Source: Nanobdellota archaeon (lineage in GTDB: Archaea > Nanobdellota > Nanobdellia > Woesearchaeales > GW2011-AR15). Taken from it: a stretch of 12,573 nt of DNA. The position numbers and the translations under genes were made by a program. The DNA is taken from NCBI GenBank assembly GCA_018815145.1, contig JAHIYL010000100.1, positions 1 through 12,573 on the forward strand. The letters run 5' to 3'. The notes under the pieces were generated by a model. The model was not told the origin of the DNA. It ran no database searches and saw only the letters and a program-made list of their open reading frames with translations. This document shows positions 6,749 to 12,573 of this stretch, piece after piece; the stretch's first letter is position 1, and every line of letters starts with the position of its first letter.

Positions 6749-7246
6749 ATGAAAAAACAAATAATGATTGTTCTGATGGCAATCTCTCTTGTTGCTTCAG
6801 TCCTAGGAGCAGGAGATGACTTGAGTCCAAAAGAGATTACAATGGATTATACAGATGTTCAGTATGTTGATTATTGCATCAATGATATGTTGCCAGCAGC
6901 AGGTGTTGTTCCAATTGAAGTTCTAGCAGTGTGCAAAGATACAAATGGAGTCTCAGGATGCCAGGCAGCTGATATTGCAGATCCAACAGGATTTGATGTT
7001 GCAGTTCTTGGTGATATAACAACAGTCGCAGGCGCAGGATGTACAGCAGTTATGTTGACAACAGATCTGGCACCTGAAGAAGCAGGCCTTTTCTACTATA
7101 CAATCGGAGACGGTATAGAAGAGACAGATATGGGTGCAGTTGTAAGGGAAACTGGTTCAGTATTCATCCCTGAGTTCGGCATTCTTGCATCACTCGCTAT
7201 CCTTGGCGTTGCCGGTGCTTTTGTCCTTAAAAGGAGAAAAGATTAA
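6749..7246 (+). CDS. Small secreted protein with IPEFG C-terminal sorting signal
   Basis: I prefer ATG 6749 (165 residues) to the in-frame ATG 6680. GGGAGG at 6733-6738 is a good ribosome-binding site for 6749, and the product then starts directly with the signal peptide MKKQIMIVLMAISLVASVLG. The exported part (about 22-138) is acidic, with four Cys (43, 62, 71 and 98) that could form two disulfides, and predicted beta-rich segments. The tail has IPEF (140-143) plus G, a helix (144-160) and KRRKD. It matches the PEFG-CTERM type, so it is a likely exosortase substrate. I do not recognise the exported domain. It has its own promoter and T-tract, so it is monocistronic. Confidence 0.85.
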   Translation: MKKQIMIVLMAISLVASVLGAGDDLSPKEITMDYTDVQYVDYCINDMLPAAGVVPIEVLAVCKDTNGVSGCQAADIADPTGFDVAVLGDITTVAGAGCTAVMLTTDLAPEEAGLFYYTIGDGIEETDMGAVVRETGSVFIPEFGILASLAILGVAGAFVLKRRKD

Positions 7247-7253
7247 GTATTTG

Positions 7254-7281
7254 ATTTATTATTTTTTTAACTTTTATTTCT
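7254..7281 (+). terminator. T-rich terminator after the IPEFG gene
   Basis: A run of seven T (7262-7268) with flanking T-rich sequence lies 16 bases after the stop codon. There is no notable hairpin. Confidence 0.5.
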
Positions 7282-7334
7282 CTGTTGTTACTAGATTGTT
7301 ATGATGTGTTTGCGTAAATTATACTTTTGTTACC

Positions 7335-7370
7335 ATTCTAGAATGACATCAAAATAGAAATATTTAAATA
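7335..7370 (+). promoter_or_regulatory. Promoter of the VPEFG protein gene with upstream palindrome
   Basis: ATATTTAAATA (7360-7370) is the TATA box, and the transcript should start near 7391. The perfect 10-base palindrome ATTCTAGAAT (7335-7344) lies about 15 bases before it and could be an operator, although one such palindrome in AT-rich DNA may be chance. Confidence 0.45.
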
Positions 7371-7393
7371 ATAGCTCATAATTATACCATAAC

Positions 7394-7413
7394 GATGGTC
7401 GAAAAAGACCAAA
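7394..7413 (+). promoter_or_regulatory. 5'-leader hairpin GGTC-GAAAAA-GACC
   Basis: GGTC (7397-7400) and GACC (7407-7410) form a 4-pair stem with an all-purine loop at the very start of the predicted mRNA. The segment aligns with 6656-6675 at 15 of 20 positions. The A-T pair of that copy is replaced by T-A here, a compensatory change, and one further pair is gained. Confidence 0.35.
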
Positions 7414-7432
7414 AAAAGGGGTGTTAGTGATT

Positions 7433-7474
7433 ATGTTAACACTATCTGAAAAAAATATGGAGCTGAAAAAATGA
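7433..7474 (+). CDS. 13-codon leader ORF overlapping the VPEFG gene start
   Basis: ATG 7433 opens a tiny frame (MLTLSEKNMELKK) that ends in TGA at 7472-7474, overlapping the next ATG as ATGA. GGGGTG (7418-7423) lies 9 bases before it, at proper ribosome-binding distance. Translational coupling or leader-peptide control is possible; a chance short frame cannot be excluded. Confidence 0.35.
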   Translation: MLTLSEKNMELKK

Positions 7475-7956
7475 AAAAAATAATTGTAATCTTTATGATT
7501 GCACTGGCAGCAATTGGGCTTGTCAATGCAGCATCAGTAACTCCTGTTTATGAATCAGGAAACCCAACATGCAGTGATCTTGGATTCACACATGAAACAA
7601 AATTTGATCCTCCAAATGATGGTACAAAAACTGTTACAAATTTTGGATCAATCACACTTGACAACTTAGATGGAGATTACTTTGACTGGACATCAACATT
7701 TCCAATCATGGCAGTGATTTCAAAAGGCGGACCAAATGCTAATGTATTTTATTATACACCTGACGGTTCTTACGGAGACACTGTTTTAGTATCCCCAACA
7801 AACCCTACTAATGGGAAGCCATACGGACTTTCACATGTCACCTTCTGCTATGAAGATGATAATGAACCAAAAGTTCCTGAGTTCGGAACAATCAGTGCAG
7901 GAGTTGCCCTGCTGGGTGCAGCATATTTTGTCAACAAAAAGAGAAAAAAGAATTAG
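7471..7956 (+). CDS. Small secreted protein with VPEFG C-terminal sorting signal
   Basis: The 161-residue product starts at ATG 7471 with GGAG at 7459-7462 upstream. The signal peptide is residues 1-20 (ending VNA/A). The exported domain contains TCSDLGFTHETKFDPP, then AVISKGGPNANVFYY, then NGKPYGLSHVTFCY. From memory, this combination recurs in secreted domains of bacterial and archaeal surface proteins that carry sorting tails; I know no function for it. Cys34 and Cys126 may be paired. VPEF (135-138) plus G, a helix (139-155) and NKKRKKN form the C-terminal signal, essentially the same as the IPEFG protein upstream. It is a likely substrate of the exosortase at 3153-3674. Confidence 0.85.
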   Translation: MKKIIVIFMIALAAIGLVNAASVTPVYESGNPTCSDLGFTHETKFDPPNDGTKTVTNFGSITLDNLDGDYFDWTSTFPIMAVISKGGPNANVFYYTPDGSYGDTVLVSPTNPTNGKPYGLSHVTFCYEDDNEPKVPEFGTISAGVALLGAAYFVNKKRKKN

Positions 7957-7988
7957 TTTTTTCTTTTTGATTTTTATTCTTATTTTTT
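7957..7988 (+). terminator. T-rich terminator after the VPEFG gene
   Basis: Four T-tracts of five or six follow the stop directly. On the opposite strand the region is A-rich, so the converging carB transcript has no evident T-tract terminator here. Confidence 0.55.
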
Positions 7989-8009
7989 AATTAATGTTGT
8001 TTGTTCTAT

Positions 8010-11000
8010 TCAGTTCCTGTATTCATCCCAGCTCTTGATCTCAAGATCTTTTTCACTGTAATGCGCTATGGAATCAACAAAAAGCTTGGTTATCTGGACA
8101 TTGGTAAGCAGAGGTATTGAAAAATCAATTGTCTTTCTTCTCATTATATAATTATCATCATATTTGTGCTCGCAGTCGATGCGGGGTATTGATATCACCA
8201 TATCAAGCTTCTTTTCCAGAAGATGATGCAGGACATTGGGCTCCCTGACTTTTCCTGCTCCAAGACCATTGTAAAGGATTTTATTGAGGATTGAACGTTT
8301 GCCATCCTTTTCTTTTTCATGTATCTTGTGGAGCAGGATCGAATCAATCCCATATCTCTGATAGAATTGTTTTGTGTGGAGGGTGCAGTATATTGTGAAG
8401 CCCATCTTCCTGAGCGTCTTCACCGGCTCGAGCAGCTTGTAGCGATTCTTGTCCCCTGATATTGATATGAGCACTGATTTTTTGGGAAGGTTGAATCCTG
8501 TTGATATTATGGACTTCAGATATGCATCATGCACATTCTTTCCGATGCACGCCACTTCTCCTGTCGATGCCATCTCCACAGACTGCACCGGGTCAGCACC
8601 TTTGAGCCTTGAATAGGAAAACTGAGGTGATTTGATAGCCACATACTCCATCTCAAGTGTGGGTATGTTCAGTTTTTCTGATTTGACACCTAATATTGCT
8701 CCTGTGGCCAATTGGATGAAGTTATGCTTCAATACCTTGCTGACAAAAGGGAAGCTCCTGGATGCCCTTAGATTGCATTCTATGACCTTGATCTTATTGT
8801 CTTTTGCTATGAACTGGATATTGAAAGGTCCGGTTATCCTGAGTGATTCAGCTATCTTCTTTGCTGTCTTTCTCATCTTCCTTATTGTCTCTATGTATGT
8901 CCGTTGCGGAGGGATGACCATTGTCGCATCTCCGGAATGCACTCCTGCATTCTCAATATGCTCGCTTATGCAGTAAGCAAGTATCTCTCCTTTTTTTGCG
9001 ACAGCATCAATCTCAATCTCTTTTGCATTCTCGATGAATTTACTGATGACAACCGGATATTTTTTTGAGACTACAGATGCCTTTGACATGTATTTGAGGA
9101 GCATCCTCTCATTGAATACGACTTTCATGGCTGCTCCTGACAGGACATATGATGGCCTTATCAGGACAGGATAGCCCACTTTTTTTACAAATCTTTTCAC
9201 TTCAAGAACCTTTGTGAGTCTTGCCCACTCCGGCTGGTCAATCTTCAGATCATCCAGGAGATTTGAGAATTTTTCCCTGTCTTCAGCCATATCAATGTAT
9301 TTTGGATCTGTGCCAAGCACCTTCACATTGTTTTTTGACAGGGGTATTGCAAGATTATTTGGTATCTGGCCTCCCATTGATACGATCACGCCTTTTGCAC
9401 CTTCAAATTCACTTATATCCAGCACCCGTTCAAGTGAGAGCTCATCAAAATACAGCTTATCAACAATATCATAGTCAGTGCTCACTGTCTCGGGATTGTA
9501 GTTGATCATGATTGTCTTGAAGCCATTTTTTTTGGCTGCAAAAACAGCATTCACACAGCACCAGTCAAATTCCACTGAAGAGCCTATCTTGTAGGAGCCT
9601 GAACCAAGCACAATGACTGCATTCTTTCCTGTCGGACTGACATCATTTTTAATACCGTTGTATGTCATATACAGGTAATTTGTCTCTGCAGGAAATTCTG
9701 CCGCCAAAGTATCAATCTGCTTTATCACCGGGAGTATCTTCATCTTTTTTCTGATGTCTCTTACAGCAATTTCTTTTTTGCCGATCAGATTTCCTATCTG
9801 CTTGTCAGAGAAACCTGCCTGTTTTGCTGTCAAAAGGCGTTCTGCATCAAAGTTTTTGCTGTTAAGACTCTTGCCAATATCAACTATATTCTTTATCTTG
9901 AACAGGAACCAGGGGTCAATCTTGGTTATATTATGTATCTTTTCAACAGAATATCCTTTTTTTAATGCCTCATATACTGCAAATACCCTCCGGTCAGTGG
10001 GATTGGCCAATTCATCCTCAATATCTTTAAATATTGAGCCTGTCCCTGATAGTCCTTCCATACCAATATTGAGCATCCTTATGCCTTTCTGCAGAGTCTC
10101 TTCAAAACTCCTGCCAATAGCCATGATCTCTCCGACGCTCTTCATCTCGCTGCCGAGTTTTATGGATACTTTTTCAAATTTCTGGAGATCCCATCTGGGA
10201 ATCTTCACAACAATATAATCCAAAGCAGGCTCAAAACAGGCCTGTGTCTTTTTGGTGACCTGATTCTCTATGTCTTTCAAAGAGTATCCCAAACCAAGTT
10301 TTGCTGCAATGAATGCCAAAGGGTATCCTGTGGCCTTTGACGCAAGTGCTGAGCTCCTGGAAAGCCGTGGATTAAGCTCAATCACCCTGTACTCTTCACT
10401 GTTCCTGTCCAATGCAAACTGCACATTGCATTCACCGACAATGCCAAGCTGCCTGACCAGCTTTATCGAAACATCCCTCAATTTATGGTATTCACTGTTT
10501 GTAAGCGTCTGAGAAGGGGCAACAACAATTGATTCTCCGGTATGGATGCCCATCGGGTCTAAATTTTCCATATTGCATACTGTCACGCAGTTATCATATG
10601 CATCTCTTACTACTTCATATTCAATCTCTTTCCAGCCGCCCAGATACTCCTCAACCAATATCTGGTCTGTAAAAGAAAATGCTTCGCTCGCCAATTTGTA
10701 GAATTCTTTCCTGGTCCTTGCAACTCCGCTGCCTTTTCCCCCAAGCGCAAAAGCAACCCTTATTATGAGGGGAAAGCCTATCTCTTTTGAAGCTTTTTCA
10801 GCATCCTCAATATTTGATGCAGCAACGCTTTTTGGAGTGTCAATCTCTGCTTTTTTCAGCTCTCTGATGAACAGCGCCCTGTCTTCAGATTTGATTATTG
10901 TCTGCACCTGAGTCCCAAGGACCCTGACCTTGTGCTTCTTAAGTATGCCTTTCCTATACAGCTCAACACCTGTGTTCAATGCAGTCTGCCCTCCAAATGA

Positions 11001-11255
11001 GAGCAGGATGGCATCAGTCTTTTCCTTTTTGATTATCTTCTCCACAAAATAGGTATTTATCGGCAGAAAATATACTTTGTCAGCGAGATGCTCTGAAGTC
11101 TGTATAGTGGCAATATTTGGATTTATCAGGACGGTCTTTATTCCTTCCTCCTTAAGCGCTTTGATTGCCTGGCTTCCAGAATAGTCAAATTCACCAGCTT
11201 GGCCGATTTTCAAGGCCCCGCTTCCGAGTATAAGTACATTTTTTGGTTTTTTCAT
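8010..11255 (-). CDS. carB: Carbamoyl-phosphate synthase large subunit
   Basis: This subunit makes carbamoyl phosphate from bicarbonate, ammonia (from CarA) and two ATP, the first step of pyrimidine and arginine synthesis, in the cytoplasm. The 1081 residues match the normal length. The first half (about 1-400) has the pre-ATP-grasp region GSGALKIGQAGEFDYSG and an ATP-grasp with GGKGSG (172-177) and ELNPRLSRSSALASKATG (293-310). An oligomerisation region (about 400-545) follows. The second half (about 546-920) begins VLGSGSYKIGSSVEFDW and contains ECNLRASRSFPFVSK (826-840). Residues about 925-1081 are the MGS-like allosteric domain. Motifs such as TVCNMENLDPMGIHTGESIVVAPSQTL (about 225-251), PRWDLQKF and SFPFVSK resemble the Bacteroidetes/eukaryotic CAD type rather than E. 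coli. ATG 11255 lies one base after the carA stop, so the two genes are coupled. Confidence 0.96.
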   Translation of the reverse strand: MKKPKNVLILGSGALKIGQAGEFDYSGSQAIKALKEEGIKTVLINPNIATIQTSEHLADKVYFLPINTYFVEKIIKKEKTDAILLSFGGQTALNTGVELYRKGILKKHKVRVLGTQVQTIIKSEDRALFIRELKKAEIDTPKSVAASNIEDAEKASKEIGFPLIIRVAFALGGKGSGVARTRKEFYKLASEAFSFTDQILVEEYLGGWKEIEYEVVRDAYDNCVTVCNMENLDPMGIHTGESIVVAPSQTLTNSEYHKLRDVSIKLVRQLGIVGECNVQFALDRNSEEYRVIELNPRLSRSSALASKATGYPLAFIAAKLGLGYSLKDIENQVTKKTQACFEPALDYIVVKIPRWDLQKFEKVSIKLGSEMKSVGEIMAIGRSFEETLQKGIRMLNIGMEGLSGTGSIFKDIEDELANPTDRRVFAVYEALKKGYSVEKIHNITKIDPWFLFKIKNIVDIGKSLNSKNFDAERLLTAKQAGFSDKQIGNLIGKKEIAVRDIRKKMKILPVIKQIDTLAAEFPAETNYLYMTYNGIKNDVSPTGKNAVIVLGSGSYKIGSSVEFDWCCVNAVFAAKKNGFKTIMINYNPETVSTDYDIVDKLYFDELSLERVLDISEFEGAKGVIVSMGGQIPNNLAIPLSKNNVKVLGTDPKYIDMAEDREKFSNLLDDLKIDQPEWARLTKVLEVKRFVKKVGYPVLIRPSYVLSGAAMKVVFNERMLLKYMSKASVVSKKYPVVISKFIENAKEIEIDAVAKKGEILAYCISEHIENAGVHSGDATMVIPPQRTYIETIRKMRKTAKKIAESLRITGPFNIQFIAKDNKIKVIECNLRASRSFPFVSKVLKHNFIQLATGAILGVKSEKLNIPTLEMEYVAIKSPQFSYSRLKGADPVQSVEMASTGEVACIGKNVHDAYLKSIISTGFNLPKKSVLISISGDKNRYKLLEPVKTLRKMGFTIYCTLHTKQFYQRYGIDSILLHKIHEKEKDGKRSILNKILYNGLGAGKVREPNVLHHLLEKKLDMVISIPRIDCEHKYDDNYIMRRKTIDFSIPLLTNVQITKLFVDSIAHYSEKDLEIKSWDEYRN

Positions 11256-11256
11256 G

Positions 11257-12345
11257 CTAATATCTCTCTTCCCTTGCCATATTTTTTGTGACCACCTTCA
11301 GAAAATCATCAAAAATGAAATCAGTATCACTTGGTCCGGGATTAGCTTCGGGATGGAACTGAACGCTCCTGAAAAGCCCGCTATTGTGTATGATGCCTTC
11401 ATTTGTATCATCATTGGCATTCACAAACCATTCTTTCCATTCTTTCGGTAAAAGACCTGGATTCACTGCAAAACCATGGTTCTGGCTTGTGATGTGGCAT
11501 CTTCCTGTCAATTTGTCTATGCATGGCTGATTCTGCGACCTATGCCCATATCTTAGTTTGTATGTATCTGCACCTATTGCCAGTGATAGGAGCTGATTCC
11601 CGAGACATATCCCTAAAATAGGTGTTTTTTCGTGCACAAGCTTTCTGATGCTATCAATGGTAGCCTTGCATTGTTTCGGATCACCTGGACCATTTGATAT
11701 GACTGCTGCATCATAGTCCATATCAGAAAAATCATGATTCCAGGGAACACGCATGACTGAGCATCTCCTTTTCATCAGTGACTTTATGATGCTATGCTTG
11801 ACACCGCAGTCTATCAATAGTATCTTGATTTTTCCGCTCTCATAGATCTCAGGAGCATTGCAGGACACCTGTGACACAAGATCATCTTCATCAGGATTGT
11901 AAAAATCAATGCTCTTGTCATTGGCCTCGATCTTTCCCAGCATCACACCATTTTCCCGAAGTCTCTGTGTCAATGCCCTTGTATCAATACCATATATGCC
12001 GGGAATACTGTTTTTTTTCATCCAGTCAGAAAGTGATTGGACAGCATTCCAATGGCTGTAGTCTTTTGAATAATCACTCACAACAAGACCTTTAATATGT
12101 ATCTTCTCTGATTCAAAGAATTTCATGAGCTTTGCTGCTTTTTCCGGAGGAGGTACACCATAATTTCCTATCAATGGAAAGGTCATGACCAGGATCTGTC
12201 CTTTATATGACGGATCGGTCAGTGATTCCGGATATCCAACCATACCTGTATTGAAGACCACCTCTCCGGCAGAAGAGATATTGAACCCGAAAGAGAACCC
12301 TTGGAACACTGTTTTGTCCTCAAGTATGAGCCTTATTTTTTTCAA
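11257..12345 (-). CDS. carA: Carbamoyl-phosphate synthase small (glutaminase) subunit
   Basis: Glutaminase subunit that releases ammonia from glutamine and channels it to CarB. The start is TTG at 12345 (362 residues): an in-frame stop lies four codons upstream, no ATG gives the conserved N-terminus, and AGGT (12356-12353) sits 7 bases before it. The N-terminal CPSase domain runs from about 1-165 (LILEDKTVFQGFSFG, GEVVFNTGMVGYPESLTDPSY, GIDTRALTQRLRENG). The class I amidotransferase domain follows (about 173-355), with Cys247 in GICLGNQLL, His331 and Glu333 in FHPEANPGPSD, and the oxyanion/substrate strand NGPGDP. All catalytic residues are intact. It is first gene of a carA-carB pair; no other pyrimidine or arginine gene is in the window. 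Confidence 0.95.
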   Translation of the reverse strand: MKKIRLILEDKTVFQGFSFGFNISSAGEVVFNTGMVGYPESLTDPSYKGQILVMTFPLIGNYGVPPPEKAAKLMKFFESEKIHIKGLVVSDYSKDYSHWNAVQSLSDWMKKNSIPGIYGIDTRALTQRLRENGVMLGKIEANDKSIDFYNPDEDDLVSQVSCNAPEIYESGKIKILLIDCGVKHSIIKSLMKRRCSVMRVPWNHDFSDMDYDAAVISNGPGDPKQCKATIDSIRKLVHEKTPILGICLGNQLLSLAIGADTYKLRYGHRSQNQPCIDKLTGRCHITSQNHGFAVNPGLLPKEWKEWFVNANDDTNEGIIHNSGLFRSVQFHPEANPGPSDTDFIFDDFLKVVTKNMAREERY

Positions 12346-12350
12346 TTTCA

Positions 12351-12390
12351 GAACCTAGAATCTAGAGAGATTGATAACGGCTTTTAAAGA
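12351..12390 (-). promoter_or_regulatory. carAB promoter with palindrome at the transcript start
   Basis: On the - strand TTTAAAAG (12388-12381) is a plausible TATA box, predicting a start near 12359 and a leader of about 14 bases that holds AGGT. The interrupted palindrome CTAGA-A-TCTAG (12355-12365) covers the predicted start and could be a repressor site. No distinct attenuator or riboswitch is visible. Confidence 0.45.
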
Positions 12391-12463
12391 TTTTGGATGT
12401 ACAGGATATAGGTTTGTGTACATGTTTTTTGCGACTCTGGGTACTTAATTGACTAAAATTTGT

Positions 12464-12494
12464 CGTCTGATAGATAACTATATAAAGACGAGAA
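12464..12494. promoter_or_regulatory. Inverted TCGTCT/AGACGA around an AT-rich core, with GACGAGAA
   Basis: GACGAGAA stands at 12487-12494 on the + strand. Its first bases form an inverted repeat with TCGTCT at 12464-12469; on the - strand that half reads GACGACAA, one base off the octamer. TATATAAA lies between them. The remaining part of 12391-12573 holds no gene that I can support. Confidence 0.4.
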
Positions 12495-12565
12495 ATAAAA
12501 AATATTATATGTTTAATCCATTGCCTAAAAACGCAAGTTTTGATATGAGACTTGATATGTTTTTT

Positions 12566-12573
12566 GACGAGAA
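12566..12573 (+). promoter_or_regulatory. GACGAGAA octamer at the window edge
   Basis: The final eight bases are an exact copy of the octamer, in + orientation, 79 bases after the previous copy. By analogy with 2115 and 5838, a TATA box and a rightward gene may begin just outside the window. Confidence 0.4.

Noticed and set aside
9214..9505. Open frames on the + strand inside carB
   Set aside because: They are antisense to a full-length, well conserved carB half and have no promoter or ribosome-binding site of note.
1..12573. CRISPR array, insertion sequence, tRNA or rRNA
   Set aside because: No regularly spaced direct repeats, transposase-like frames, terminal inverted repeats or tRNA cloverleaf signatures were seen. 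The only regular repeats are the protein-level MopE units.

Overview
The window looks archaeal. Most genes have TATA-type promoters (TTTAAATATA, TTTATATA) about 30 bases upstream of the predicted transcript start. Ribosome-binding sites are of the GGTG type, genes end in T-tracts without classic hairpins, and several secreted proteins end in (V/I)PEF plus a transmembrane helix plus a basic tail. Cys-rich W-x-C modules and MopE-type repeats recall surface proteins of DPANN archaea (Woesearchaeota/Pacearchaeota-like). That placement is an inference from style, not from a marker gene.

Layout: (1) 1-2638, + strand: the end of a large Cys-rich MopE-repeat protein, then two secreted paralogues sharing an N-terminal domain but carrying different C-terminal anchors. 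(2) 2687-5760, - strand: an operon whose first gene encodes a beta-propeller/beta-helix surface protein ending in a VPGLS tail. It is followed by an exosortase/archaeosortase with visible Cys-Arg-His residues, then a small membrane protein that reads as a degenerate, catalytically dead exosortase paralogue. (3) 5936-6529, + strand, divergent: a CPBP (glutamic CAAX-type) intramembrane protease of the kind that accompanies exosortases. (4) 6749-7956, + strand: two small secreted proteins ending in IPEFG and VPEFG tails, each with its own promoter and leader. (5) 8010-12345, - strand: carA and carB, carbamoyl-phosphate synthase, a housekeeping pair whose CarB looks like the Bacteroidetes/eukaryotic CAD type. 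(6) 12346-12573: the carAB promoter and regulatory motifs, probably for a gene beyond the window.

The main story is a compact, apparently self-contained protein-sorting system: exosortase, an inactive homologue, a CPBP protease and four candidate substrates (one VPGLS, one VPEFS, two PEFG) in under 6 kb. An intergenic octamer, GACGAGAA, occurs five times. In two promoters (a substrate gene and the exosortase operon) it sits exactly 3 bases upstream of the TATA box, which suggests shared control. A third copy is in the leader of another substrate, and two are at the right edge.

No rRNA, tRNA, CRISPR or insertion sequence was seen, and no gene-free stretch exceeds 300 bases.
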